The notes under the pieces: model-generated
What the model was told of the DNA's origin: nothing
Databases searched by the model: none
The model's input: only the letters and a program-made list of their open reading frames with translations
Shown: positions 34,718-46,587 of the stretch, piece by piece
How the letters are laid out: every line of letters begins with the position of its first letter
Numbering within the stretch: the first letter of the stretch is position 1
NCBI RefSeq assembly: GCF_019703515.2
Contig: NC_059351.1
Location: 15,007,501-15,071,500, forward strand
Source of the DNA: Myxocyprinus asiaticus
Taxonomy: Eukaryota > Chordata > Actinopteri > Cypriniformes > Catostomidae
Length of the DNA stretch: 64,000 bases
Direction: 5' to 3'
Position numbers and translations under genes: made by a program

Positions 34718-35461
34718 CCGTGGGTTCTCCTGACCAGGGGAACAAGGGTGGTTGAAATCCCAGCACGCATTGGAATGGAGTCATGCCCGTGGATGGTTTC
34801 TGTAGTGTGTTTTGGGCGTATTCTGCCCACAGCAGGTACCGGCTCCAGTCGGTTTGGTTTTGATGGCAATACATCCTAAGGTTCAGTCTTGATTCAGTCG
34901 TTCGGTTTGCCCATTGGATTGAGGATGGTACCCAGAGGTGAGGCTGATGTTGACATTTAGTTGACGGAAGAAGGCCGTCCAGACCCGAGCATTGAATTGT
35001 GGACCCTGGTCAGATACGATGTCTTCAGGTAACCCATAGAACCGAAATACTTGATGTAATAGATGTTCTGCTGTCTCGAAGGCTGTGGGGAGCTTGGATA
35101 GAGGGATTAATTGACATTCTTTGGAAAAATGATCGATTACTGTTAAGATTGTGGCGTTACCTTGAGAGACTGGAAGATCGGTGATAAAGTCAATGGCGAT
35201 GTGAGACCATGGGCGCTGTGGGATGGGAAGTGGTTGAAGCAGGCCTGCCGGGAGTAGTCTGGAAGATTTGGCTACTGCACAAGTGGAGCATTGGTTGACA
35301 TAAGAAATGGTGTCTGCCTGCATGGTTCTCCACCAAAATTTGTTCCGGAGCAGTTGGAGTGTAGCCGTGATGCCTGGGTGCCCGGAGCTGGTGGCGGTAT
35401 GGACCCCCATAAAACCTTCTCCCATAATGATTGTGGCACATAGGTTTTGCCTTCTGGGCAA
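34718..35461 (-). pseudogene. Gypsy copy 2 integrase
   Basis: 35461-34883 holds the zinc-binding domain (H then H in [20 protein letters not shown], then CSTC) and most of the core: [54 protein letters not shown] and [16 protein letters not shown]. All three catalytic acidic residues (D in IDFI, D in VSDQG, E in TERLN) are present. A stop follows, and the continuation ([20 protein letters not shown], then [10 protein letters not shown]) is in another frame up to 34718, where the element is cut. Confidence 0.9.
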
Positions 35462-35550
35462 TCGTTAGGAACCGGATCTTGAGACTGGGCCTGGGTAATT
35501 TCTGTCATGATGTCCCATTGGACTGGGGCTATGATTAGAGATGTGGGGGA

Positions 35551-36991
35551 TTATGCGTTTTGGTGTCTGGTTCTGATTCTGGTGCTAACATTCTTGGTGC
35601 CAGGGCGATATGTGATCTTGAAGACAAATCGTGTAAATAATACTGCCCACCTGGCCTGCTGTGGATTCAGTCTCTTTGCGGAGCACAGATATTCAAGGTT
35701 CCGATGATCTGTCAACATGAGCAATGAATGCTTTTCCCCTCCAGCCAATGTCGCCATTCCTCCAGGGCTGCTTTCATAGCGAGTAATTCTCGGTTCCCCA
35801 CATCGTAGTTTTGTTCTGCCGTGGAAAGTTTTCGGGAATAGAAGGCACAGGGGTAGAGTTTCGGAGGTGGTCCATGGCATTGTGAGAGAATGGCTCTGAT
35901 CCCGATGTTCGAGGCATCCACCTCGACTACGAATGGATAGTCTGGATTCAGATGATGCAGAATGGGAGCAGAGGTGAAGCGGGCTTTGAGGTCCTTAAAG
36001 GTTTGTAATGCTGATGCAGACCAACATAGTTTGGTGCCCCCTCCTCTTTGCATGGAAGGGGTGCAGCAATTGTGCTGAAGTTCCTGTTGAACCATCTGTA
36101 GAAGTTAGCAAACCCCAGAAAATGTTGTAGTTCCTTCAGAGGAGATGGTTAAGGCCAGTTTAAGACCATCCGTACCTTGTTGTCATCAATGGCGACCCCC
36201 TCAGAGCTAAGGATGTAGCCCAAAAATGATACAGATGTCTGATAAAACTCACATTTCTCGGCCTTGGTGTAGAGCCGGTGTGAGATTAGATGCTGTAGAA
36301 TGGCTCTGACATGTCTGATGTGTTCTTCCAGGGTGCTGGAATAGATTAGAATGTCACTGATGTATACAGTCACCCATTGGTTAAACATATCTCTGAAGAC
36401 ATCGTTGATGAAGGACTGAAACACTGAAGGACTATTGGTAAGGCCAAAAGGCATGACCAAGTATTCATAGTGCCCACTGCTGGTGGAAAATGCTGTCTTC
36501 CATTCATCCCCCTCTCTGATGAGAATGAGGTTGTATGCGCTGCAGAGATCCAGTTTGATGAAATACTTGCTGGTTCGTAGCTGTTCCAGTGCTGCTGGGA
36601 CTAATGGTAAAGGGTAATGAAATTTCACAGTGATATCATTGAGAACACGATAATCGATGCAAGGTTGGTGACCACCATCCTTCTTGCCCACGAAGAAGAA
36701 TCCAGCCGCAGCAGGTGAAGTGGATGGTCATATGAAACACTTGGCCAGCTCCTCCTCAATGTAACTTTTCATGGCCTTGGCTTCAGGTTCAGATAATGGA
36801 AAAATCCTGCCACGTGGTGGTGTTGTGCCTGGTAATATTTCAATGGCACAATCACTGGAATGGTGAGGGGGAAGTTGTGATGCTTTGGTCTTACTGAAGG
36901 CTTCCACCAGATCTGCGTATTCATTTGGTAATTCGGGTACCTTAGCTATTTTCTCTATGACTGATGCAGCTCCAACAAATATAGGAATCAC
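35551..36991 (-). pseudogene. Gypsy copy 2 reverse transcriptase and RNase H
   Basis: 36991-36728 holds the region before the polymerase ([20 protein letters not shown]). 36691-36149 holds the palm: [49 protein letters not shown] and the catalytic box [10 protein letters not shown]. The second aspartate pair, normally YxDD, reads YISD, so one catalytic aspartate is replaced by serine. 36095-35551 holds RNase H with [38 protein letters not shown] and [12 protein letters not shown], though an upstream frame change is required. It is not functional. Confidence 0.9.
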
Positions 36992-37042
36992 TGACCTCAG
37001 GCAGTCGGAGAAGCATGTGGAATCCCATTGTGATATCTGTCT

Positions 37043-37963
37043 CTATCTCCAAGAGATCTGTGGGTTATGTTGCTGAAGCCAGGGTAGTCTGAGAATGACA
37101 GGATTGTGTGGTGAGCGAATTATATAGAGACGTGTGAGTTCGGTGTGTATGATGCCCACTTGAAGGGTGATGTCTGTGGTGGTGAATTGAACATGGCCCG
37201 TCCCCAGAGGATGTCCATCTAGCGCTGCCACTGCCAAGGGAAATTTACAGGGAATCAGTGGTATCTCAAATTCTCTGGCTAATTCTTCATCAATAAAGTT
37301 GCCTGCAGCCCCTGAGTCGAACATGGCGTGAGTGGAAAATGACTTATTTGCGAAGGAAATTGTTATCGGCACATCAATGCATGAGGTTAAATGGAGAAGT
37401 AGAGAGACATTACTCACCGCCGGTTTAGATGGTTGAGCTGGTCGTACAGGACAGGTTGCTCGTAAATGTCCAGGTTGACCGCAATATAAGCATAGGTGTT
37501 GTCTGATGTGGCGTTCTCTCTCATCTGAAGTCAGATGTGCGTGCCCAATTTGCATGGGCACCAATTCCTCGGTGGTGCATGCCAGCTGATAATTCTGCAG
37601 GGGAAGTTTAACTGGTCTCCGCGAGCGAATGAGATTGTCAGTACGGATGGCAAGATCAATGAACTGGTCCAAGGTTCTGCCATCATCACGACGTGCCAAC
37701 TCCGATTGCAGTTCAATGCTTAATCCTCTTCGAAACAGCACTTTGAGCGTGTCATCAACCCATACAGTCTGTGCAGCGAGTGTGCAGAATGACAGGGCAT
37801 ATTCGGAGGCTGTGTTTCTTCCTTGTTGGAGAGAGAGCAGCTGATCGCCAGCACTTTTCCCTCCCTCGGGATGTTCAGACACCTCGCGAAAACATTGTTT
37901 GAAGCTGGTGAAGGAAGTGAATTTCGAACCCTCGTTAGACCACACAGCAGTAGCCCAATCCAA
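37043..37963 (-). pseudogene. Gypsy copy 2 gag C-terminal part and protease
   Basis: One open frame of about 306 codons joins gag to protease. The gag part reads LDQFIDLAIRTDNLIRSRRP and then the zinc knuckle CLYCGQPGHLRATC, an intact CX2CX4HX4C RNA-binding motif. The protease follows with MFDSGAAGNFIDEE, the aspartic active site, and ends LPWLQQHNPQISW. The amino-terminal gag is cut at about 37995. A stop separates this frame from the next at about 37040. Confidence 0.88.
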
Positions 37964-37995
37964 CGCCCTCCCGGTGAGCAGCGAACATTCAAAAC

Positions 37996-39433
37996 AAATG
38001 TGACTTTTTATTTAAGTTGTAATTTAGATTTTTTTAATATATTTTATATTTACATATTATAATCTCTACGTGTTAATGCTTGTGGCAGTAACAATTGGTG
38101 GCTATACTTTTTTTATTCATATCAATCAGTTTTCGCAAATTAATCCAAAAGAATTACGTTAATATACTAACATTTTAGGAAAAATTATTTTTACGTGGTT
38201 CATGTACGTACTGCAGCAGTTGAAATGAACACTAGAGGCACTACAACAACAAATGGAGTTTCATAACAATGTTCAGGAGGAGCATGTTCATTTAATCTGA
38301 CCAATCACATCGCCAGAGTAAGCGTATATAAACAGCTGCTTGCATCCATGCAGCGACGATTCCTCCAGCATTCCTCCACCACCCTAACTCCTCCCATCTT
38401 TTCATTAATAACTCAACAAGTCCAGGTCAAGTCTCGAGCCTCGAGCCCTCCTCCAGGGACAGCAAGCCAAACATGTTTGCACTATTCTCATGGCAGGATT
38501 ACATTAATTTGCAAACTACTGAACGACTTTTATTCACTTTCACACAAATCTCAAGTAAGGCAGATTATCAGTTCATAAACATTTCCTTTTTCGCCGTTCT
38601 TCACACAATGCTACAAACTCTTTCATTATAACACATGACTTGTAAGGCATTACATTTTAACATTTGCATTATTTAATCAACTACATTAACAAGCTTGTTC
38701 GAGTGTGATCAAATTGTGTGATAGCTCAACTAGCAATTCAAAGGATCGGGTTAGGAGTTCTGAAGAGCACTTGAGTCGACACTAGGGCTAGGTAAAAATA
38801 TAAATTTTCTGATTCATTGCAATGTTCATTAAAATGATATTGATTATTAAATCCCAAGGTCTATCTTTTTCTCTATGTGATGACCCTTTACAATATATTG
38901 GACAAAATTTCACTTTGACTAAAAAGGTCTGTGTTTAGCCACTGGCTGGTAAATTTTCAGATTTCACTCACCAGTGATTGAGTAGTATAGTGGGGAAGAG
39001 TCTGGAAACCCGGAAAGTATAGCCCAAAAATTCGACCTCTGTTGCCGTTTTCCTTTAAGATCACTGCTTTGCACACTTTTCAGATTTCAAAGTGTTGTTA
39101 GAACTAGGAATGTCCCTATACCATTTATTGAGAAGGAGTACGAGTAGAGATACCTGTTTTTTTTTTTAATTCCATATTAACAGTTTATTTAAATTTTATC
39201 ATCAAAATTCTGTCTAAATAAATTAATTCTTTAAAACTTTAATAAAATGAAAATAGAACAATATTGTATTATTGTTATTAAATTAAGTGCTTTTATACAG
39301 AACCTCACAACACAATCCAAAACACAACATTGGAGTTATTTTTGTCAAATAAAGTGCTGCATAACAGAGCATCATAGATGTGAGATATTGCTTAAATAAA
39401 ATACAATTACTAAAGATTTATTATTATTATTAA
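37996..39433. other. Intergenic, with one promoter-like stretch
   Basis: AT-rich apart from 38200-38600. That part holds CCAAT and TATA motifs described separately and probably belongs to a dispersed repeat. 38600-39433 shows nothing I recognise. Confidence 0.6.
38298..38336 (+). promoter_or_regulatory. CCAAT and TATA motifs, possibly an LTR-type promoter
   Basis: GACCAATCACATCGCC is followed about 20 bp later by GCGTATATAAACAGC, an arrangement like an RNA polymerase II core promoter. A pyrimidine-rich segment with repeated CATTCCTCC lies downstream at about 38360-38400. No gene follows. A repeat-borne promoter is the likeliest reading. Confidence 0.35.
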
Positions 39434-40245
39434 TGTAGCCAGTGGGTAGTAAATAAACTCACAGGATACAAAACTATTTTAGGGGAGGGGTGTTAATCTG
39501 ACGGATGTTTTCATAAAACAAAATTAAAAATTAATTAAAAAAGGTAGATGGGGACTGTATAAAAAAAGGGAATTTCAGCACAATGAAAAATGGAAACAAA
39601 AAAAAAAACACAATGACACACGGAAATTAAACATGGTAGACGCTAATGTGAAATGAAAATACAAACAGGGCATTAGCCTACTCATTTGCTTCAACACATA
39701 CTTATTACATGCTTAAACACTCAAAGCATTTTATACATTTAACACATGCTTAAATCAATAAAAGCATTTTATGCATTTTTAACCAGGCTTTAAGGACATG
39801 TATAACAGTTTAAACAATAAAATTACCATTACACATGTTCACTTAATTGGAAAACACTCTGGGCTATAATTCATTAAATAAGATATGATTAATTCTAAAT
39901 TTGCATACCCAGTCCTCACATGTGCACAAAACATGGTCAAACTCCACACATGCAATCAATATGCATCCTTCAAAAATGATCCATAACAAACACTACATTT
40001 TAAAGTACAACTCTTCTGAACACATATTTAATGCAATTATAAGCATTTTGTGTGAAATTTTATATTTACCCAAAGAATTCTCAAATGATAAACAAAACCG
40101 GGAGCTCTCTTGCACAACATATGTTCTCAGTCTCTAACAGGAGAGAGTACCGGAAAGCTGGTGTCGCAAAGCTCCGGTTCTTAAAGGGGCCACGTCCAAT
40201 TTGTGACTAGAATTAAATTACATTAAATTTCTCCACTTGGCTACA
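39434..40245. mobile_element. LTR-like element with TGTAGCCA/TGGCTACA ends and TTAA duplication
   Basis: The 812-bp block starts TGTAGCCAGTGGG and ends CCACTTGGCTACA. It is flanked by TTAA on both sides (39430-39433 and 40246-40249). TG...CA ends with a 4-bp duplication fit a solo LTR. TTAA is also the piggyBac target, but the termini do not look like piggyBac. There is no coding content, and the interior is AT-rich with a GC-richer end near 40140-40195. Confidence 0.6.
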
Positions 40246-40379
40246 TTAATAATAGTATTACAGTAAATATTACATAACTATAAAGTAGTGAAGCATTTCT
40301 ATGGTACTTTTTCCATTTAAACTGAGCTTTTATTTTGGCAAATAAGAAATATATATTTTTATTTTTTTTTCCTATGAAT

Positions 40380-40757
40380 TTTATCCACTTTTCTCCCAGT
40401 TCGGAATGCCCAATTCTCACTACTTAGTAGGTCCTCGTGGTTGCGCGGTTACTCACCTCAATCTGGGTGGCAGAGGACAAGTCTCAGCTGCCTCCGCTTC
40501 TGAGACAGTCAATCCACGCATCTTATCACGTGGCTCGCTGTGCATGACACCGTGGAGACTCACAGCACGTGGAGGCTCATGCTACTCTCCGCGATCCACA
40601 CACAATTTACCATGCGCCCCATTGAGAGCGAGAACCCCTAATCGCGACCACGAGGAGGTTACCCCATGTGACTCTACCCTCCCTAGCAACCGGATTCGAA
40701 CTCGCGACTCCAGGGGTGGCAGTCAGCGTCAATACTCGCTTAGCTACCCAGGCCCCC
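40380..40757 (-). mobile_element. tRNA-derived SINE
   Basis: On the - strand the head reads GGGGCCTGGGTAGCTAAGCG, with a tRNA-like A box, and 45 bases on CGCGAGTTCGAATCC (40692-40704 region), a good B box for RNA polymerase III. The body continues with GC-rich sequence to about 40380 (GGGAGAAAAGTGG). The pattern matches an abundant SINE of otophysan fishes. The stretch after the B box looks shortened, jumping straight to GGTTGCTAGGGAGGGTAG. The sense open frame across it is not a gene. Confidence 0.82.
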
Positions 40758-40790
40758 AAAAGGCTGTTAATTAAATAAATATATAGCCAC

Positions 40791-40923
40791 CCTGTGATGG
40801 ACTGGCCACCTGTCCAGGGTGTTTCCCTGCCTTTGGCCCGAGACAGCTGAAATAGGCTCCAGCACTACCCGCGACCCTACATAGGACAAGTGGCTATAGA
40901 AAATGGATGGCTGGTTGGATATA
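40791..40923 (+). mobile_element. L2-type LINE 3' tail fragment
   Basis: The segment CCCTGTGATGGACTGGCCAC, then CCTGTCCAGGGTGT, then ATAGGCTCCAGCAC and AAAATGGATGG is the widely dispersed 3' end of L2-like LINEs in fish, which is also borrowed by some SINEs. Only the tail is present. Confidence 0.8.
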
Positions 40924-42581
40924 TAGCCTGTATGTGCCTCTCGCTATAAAGTGAATTAGCGCTCTGCTCGCTGTTATCTGCTACAAACAGAGCGTGCAAT
41001 GCTCATGATGGTGTTTTCTGTGTATGGGCCAAGGAGCTTTAAAAGGTATGAGCAGCAGGTGCCGGCACAATACCAGCTCCACACCTTCACAAGCACTCAC
41101 ATTTAAAGTGGGATGCACATGCAACTATATATTAGTTTATTATTTGCTCTGTTGCCCTCTCTTCCTTTGTTGCTTCTGTGTTGTAATTTTTACTACTTTT
41201 CATCATCTTCTCTCTCTTTCTTTCTCTCTCTTTAAATTTTGACTGTTATATTTATAACTTCTATTATGTTTTAATGCATATCAAGGACTAAACGCCTCCA
41301 TACAAAAATTCACACTGTGGAAATCTGGAGTCTGTATCTCCAACAGTGTGTGTGCATGTGTCAGTGTGTGTTTAGTTATGCACACTGGTGAAAGCATTAC
41401 TTTTACTCATCACTGGGCACTAAAAGGTCCAGATGTATTGTGAAGAGGCTCAGTGGAGGCAGAGTGAGAGAGTGTATCTTTTGTCCTATATTTGTTTAAA
41501 GGGACACAAATACACCGGTGTTAATCTGCAGTCAGATCATTTTAATCTAATTGTGGCATGATGCATATACGCAACGTTAATGGCTACAGTAAGAGAATGC
41601 ACACACAATATGCGCCTCAACAATTCATTGTACGGTTTATCAGAGAGCAGGGATCTATAAAATAAAATAAATGCTTATAAATGAATCAAATTTGAGGAAT
41701 TAGCAAGATTAAGGCCATAATGTGGACATATGCAATGTCCCCTTGAGCAAAAGAATGCCCATAATCCACCCTGACAGATTAACATATACACACAGTCATG
41801 ACTTTCATATGCTGGGTTGCTGTCAGTAAGTACCACGCAAGTTCAGACTGCGTGTAATCACACACGTGCATCATCACACGTCTGTGATCGTGTGAGTGCA
41901 CATACATGTGAGCTTAAATAGAAAACGACAGGTCAAAGGCTCCAAATAAATCTCAGAAGTGTGCTGTAAAACCTGATTAACATTGTATTATCATGCCACT
42001 GATAATGTAACATGGAGCTTATGAAGAAGTGGACAGATGTTTCCTCTGTAGTGTGTGTGTGTGTGTGTGTGTGAGTTCACCGGAGACCAAAAGACCCAGA
42101 TCAATTCATTTTTAGATGCAAGTCATTTCTCATTGGCTCAATCTACTGTGAGACACTGCATGTTCATGTAGCGTTAGGTGTATACTCACTGTTCATGTTC
42201 ATATCTCCCTCGTGGGTGTATGTGTTTGTGTTTGTGCCAAACAAGAAGGGAACAGAGATGTTGATGGGTAGTCTTCTGGGTTGTAGTTCGAAAGAATGAG
42301 TGTATGTTTGTGTGCTTACATACATGAGTGAGTATATCTGAGCTTTTGCCAGAAGAGTGCGCTCTACCTACACACAGAAGAAGCCATGAAAATTCATAAG
42401 GGTGCAACGCCTACTCTCCAACACTAAAAATACAGAGGGAGAGGTGGAGCAAGGAAGAGAGGGAGAGGGAAGAAGAGAATGACATTCTGTGAGCAAGGAT
42501 GCGTTGCGCACGTGGCGCATAATGGAAGGGTTTCGCTTTTGAAATTCCACTCGCAGAGTCGCAACCTTTTATGATCTTGTG

Positions 42582-42612
<31 letters not shown>

Positions 42613-43022
42613 ATGCATGCATGCGTGTGGGCGTGTGCTTACTATCCAGGCCTCCATATGAGGTGTGATCAAAATCCCACATGTCACACTATGAGGCGAA
42701 TCGAAGGACACAGGATATTGGATCCAATGCATGTTTAACATGGTTGAACTATCAGTGAGTTTTTCAATGCAGGGGATTTATAATAATGTAACACTTTTTT
42801 TGTTTTTTGCCCATTTACTCAGAAAATGTTTAGACTAAATCTTTGAAAATTTACCTTAGGCATATTAACAGTCTCTACCCATATCAACTGAATTAAGTCA
42901 GACACAATTAAACTAGATGTTCATAATGGCTAATGTTACATACATTGCACCCATGCTGTACAATAGTAACAGTACGTTTAAAAGGTATATAATGTGAATG
43001 TAGATCATTTATGTGTACAAAC
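40924..43022. other. Intergenic, no gene recognised
   Basis: Unclassified sequence with GT microsatellites at about 42049-42073 and 42578-42632, the latter with GTGC units. No protein similarity is seen in the short frames. Confidence 0.65.
42578..42632 (+). repeat. (TG)n/(TGCG)n microsatellite
   Basis: TG units grade into TGCG and TGCA units. Confidence 0.88.
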
Positions 43023-43330
43023 TATTGTTAAGGGTTAGTTCAGCCAAAAATGATTCTCTCATCATTTACTCAAGCTTATACATCTCAAACTTCTGCAGAA
43101 AACAAAGATATTTTCATAGATGCATGATGTGTTTGTCCATACAATGTAAGTCAATGGGGTCCAAAACCTTCAAAATCCAAAAAGGACATAAAGGCTGCAT
43201 AAAACTAATCCATACATCTTGAGTGGTTTAGTGCATGTCTTCTGAAACGATATGATCACTTTGGGTGACCAACAGACCAAAATGTAAGTCCTTATTCACT
43301 ATAAATCTTTCAGATGGGGCAGGACAAGCT
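43023..43330 (+). mobile_element. MITE half (GTTAGTTCAGCCAAAAATGA type)
   Basis: It starts AAGGGTTAGTTCAGCCAAAA, a variant of the AAAGGGATAGTTCACCCAAA terminus. It continues with TCTCTCATCATTTACTCAAG and GTAAGTCAATGGGGTCC, all typical of the abundant teleost MITE also seen at 54417. No matching inverted end is found, so it is probably a truncated copy. Confidence 0.65.
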
Positions 43331-43647
43331 TCAGAGGGCTGCTTGGATGATTTAAATGCAGTACTGTGCTGATTTTAATACATATATAGGCCTATTACCT
43401 GTGGTTACCTTATCTCTACTAAGGCTGACACACTATTTCACCTGCAAATTCACTGTATTGTAATAACCACAGTTGGCCTGGCCTGTTTCCATAACAAATA
43501 GTATCCTTCTCGTTTTGACTTGCAAAATATCCTAGCTCTTGGTTGGTCAAAAATCCTTACATTCAAATCTGATTTGTGGAATATTTCAAACCCTTAAACT
43601 GCAGAATAAAAAATCAACTTGTGGCAACAGTTTAAAAGCAGCCCAAT

Positions 43648-45133
43648 GGGAACACTGTACTTGAAGCCTGTATATAATGCATAAAGGCATTCTGAATTCA
43701 TTATAAAGGTACTGTATACCTTTAAGTTTACTGCACATTGTAATACATTGTCATTTCATAAAAAAAGTATTCCTAATGCATTAGAATGCACTCATAATGC
43801 CTTTAAAATGCACATAATATTTGTGTTTTTATGAGTAATTGCAATCACGGTTATAATCACATAATCGGATATAATAAGAGTACAATGCATCAAAGGTATA
43901 GCTATGAAAAGGTATGCATTGTGATATATTATGATTGTGGATACAGTTATTTTCGAGAACCTATAATTGATGTAAAGGTGTATTATAAGGCATTTTGAGA
44001 GCATTATAATGCTTTAACAATACATTTTAAATGCATTAAAGGCTTCCTGTACAGTGAATTGTAATCGAAATTATAATTCATTATATAGCCTACCTAGTTT
44101 TAGATTTAAATTAGATTTTAAAAATGCATTATAACACATGATATAACCTAGATTTTGTTGTTGACAATGTGCTATAATCAGGGTTGGGAAGGTTACTTTT
44201 GAAATGTATTCCACTACAGATTACAGAATACATGCTGTAAAATGTAATTTGTAACATATTCCGTTAGATTACTCAAGGTCAGTAACGTATTCTAAATACT
44301 TTGGATTACTTCTTCAGCACTGGTAGATTTTTTCACTTGTTTTGACTATAAAAATACATTCTCTGAAAAACCTAAATATCTTATGCAGTGTTGTTGCTAA
44401 ACCAAAATAAATCAAACTGATCTTGTTTTAAGGATTTTTAGATATTTTTACAGGAAAACAATACAAAACTTATTATCAAGAATATGATTTTTGTCCTAAT
44501 ATCAAATGTTTTACTAGAAAAAAATGAATTATGATCCAACGTGAATTTTCTTGATGAAAAAACAGCCTGGTAACGTGCATGTAAAATGGCTAGAAATCGC
44601 ATTTTAGCTTAGTATAAAGCTGACAATTTACACAAGGTTTATTTCTGTTTCTTCTGCTCCAAATTTACTTCAGACTTACTTCTCTGTCTGCTCGTTTGAA
44701 TGTAACATCATAAGAAAGTGTTTCACCACTGTTCAAATGCACTTTGGATCGCATCATTTATATGTATAAATGTTTTCCATCTGAAATGACTAAATATTAA
44801 ATGAAACAAATGACAATAAAATGCAAAGTAATCTCTTCAGTAATCAAAATACTTTTTGAATGTAACTTTATTCTAAATACCAATGATTTAAATTGTGACT
44901 ATAGTGGAATACAGTTACTTATATTTTTTAAATACGTATTCCCATTACTTGTATTTCGTTACTCCCCAACCCAGGTTATAATACATTATACTCTAGAATA
45001 AAGGTTGCAGTTATTCAAAAGAACATACAATGATTCAGCAATTATAATGTATACAAGGAATAATGAATACATTATAATGCACAAATTAATAATGCACTAT
45101 ATACTGTATACAGGCTTCAAATACAATGCAACC
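43648..45133. mobile_element. MITE with TTGAAGCCTGTATA inverted ends, hosting a second MITE
   Basis: The left end reads ACTGTACTTGAAGCCTGTAT and the right end, ATACAGGCTTCAAATACAAT, is its inverse. The interior is full of CATTATAATGC-type motifs. A second element occupies 44178-44974. No coding content. Confidence 0.7.
44178..44974. mobile_element. Inner MITE with GGGTTGGG inverted ends
   Basis: The left end GGGTTGGGAAGGTTACTTTT is matched by the right end, GTTACTCCCCAACCC. Next to both ends are near-inverted ATTCCACTACAGATTACAGA-like and GTGGAATACAGTTAC-like segments. It is a non-autonomous element about 0.8 kb long, inserted into the MITE at 43648-45133. Confidence 0.72.
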
Positions 45134-45956
45134 TAAATTTGGATGCATTTTTCAGCATTTAAGTAAATTAAAAATGTGATATATTGTGTAAACCAAATAA
45201 TTTGTCTGTCTGTGTGTGTGTGTGTGTGTGTGTGCCTATGAGAATATGCTCATTCACAAAGTTGCTTGGGAAGGAAACCGCACAAATAAAGCAAAGTTAT
45301 GACTCTAATTATGCATTCAAAAACACACCAAATTGGAACTATTTATGCAAATGCTCATGCAAATTAGTGTTATTTTAGGTGAGCTCCCAGCTGGAGGCAC
45401 AAGTCAAAATGTTTGGATTAAATATAGCATTTTATATATTTATAAAATGCAATTAAACATGCTGTCATGCACAACATGATGAAATGTCATTTCAATAAAA
45501 TAAAAAAAAACTAATATATGGAGGAATGGAATGGACATAAATGGATGCATGAGGTCTCGGTGGGCATAAGCTGTCACAAGCGGATGCATTTTCTAAAGGA
45601 TGTGAAATATTGTTTTTGTATCTGATAACTTTGTTGGATAAGGAGAAACAGCTTGAGCTATTAATCTCAAAACGATTCATGTTAAAATAGAAAGAATTCA
45701 ATTCTACACTTCATTACTCTTGCTTGCTCGTGCCTCTCTTGTGCCTTGTGGGGATAAATAAGCAATTATTCTTGTAGTTGTTATGCTGTGCAGGTATTGG
45801 CCATTTCATAACTGTCAATAGATGCAAAGGCCTAGTCTCCCTCTCTCGTAAACACACAGTGGGAAAGAAAGAAAGAGACAGAACATGGAAGTATATGACA
45901 AGACATGGGAAAAGTCTGGAGCATTACGCAGGTGGCGTCCCAAGGGGAGGGAGTAC
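45134..45956. other. Intergenic, no gene recognised
   Basis: AT-rich, with a TG microsatellite at about 45209-45234. Short frames show no similarity. Confidence 0.65.
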
Positions 45957-46587
45957 TGTCATGGTTCCGGCTTATCTGCCGGTTCCTTTTTTGTGTCTGT
46001 GTGTTTTTGTTCACCTCGTGTGTTTTCCTTTGCCTAGGGAGCGGAGCAATCAGCATTTCCTTAGAGACGCTCATTTGCGCCGCTCACGAGGTAATCACCC
46101 CCACCTGAGTGTCATTACCGCTGTGTATTTATTTCCCTCTCGTTCCTTGTCTAGTCGCCAGATTGTTCCTGTTTGTTTTTCATGTGCAGTCTTGCCTTTT
46201 TGTCGGTCTGTTTCCTCATTGTTTTCTCTCAGTATTTTCCAGTGTGGATTCGGTGGTTACTGCTCCTTTTATCTCCTGTTGGATTTATCATATGGACTTT
46301 CGCTCTGAACTGCTACTGTTCTGTGGATTACTCACCTCGTCATAATCTACCTCTCTGTCTCAGCTCACAGCCATAACTACTCTGTGGACAACTTACCCCA
46401 TCGCAGTAATCATCCTCACTACCATTCTTTGTCCGGGTGTCCCAGTTCATCTCTGCCATCACCATCACTAACCTCTCTGCAACCAGGACAGAGTATTCAG
46501 TCATCAATTCATTATTACATTAATTTGTGTTTCAATAAAATCTGTTTTCCCTCTGCATTTAGGTCCTTCCTTAAACTCCACCTGACA
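45957..46587 (+). repeat. 5' LTR of Gypsy copy 3
   Basis: It begins TGTCATGGTTCCGG and ends CACCTGACA, directly before the gag leader. An AATAAA signal lies near 46536, with a T- and C-rich stretch after it. The start and end match the LTR of copy 1. No second LTR is present, so no age estimate is possible from this copy. Confidence 0.82.

Larger units (their letters stand above)
34718..37995 (-). mobile_element. Ty3/Gypsy retrotransposon copy 2, truncated at both ends
   Basis: On the - strand the order is gag, protease, reverse transcriptase, RNase H, integrase. Sequence starts inside gag at about 37995 and ends inside the integrase C-terminal region at 34718. No LTR flanks it. It is a lineage distinct from copies 1 and 3 (for example [20 protein letters not shown] against [16 protein letters not shown]). 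The reading frames are long, so decay is moderate. Confidence 0.9.

Noticed and set aside
40690..40757. Possible functional tRNA gene (A and B boxes present)
   Set aside because: The sequence is the head of a SINE on the - strand with no cloverleaf-perfect arms and a long SINE body attached.
40406..40774. 122-codon frame across the SINE
   Set aside because: Antisense to a tRNA-derived SINE; chance frame in GC-rich sequence.
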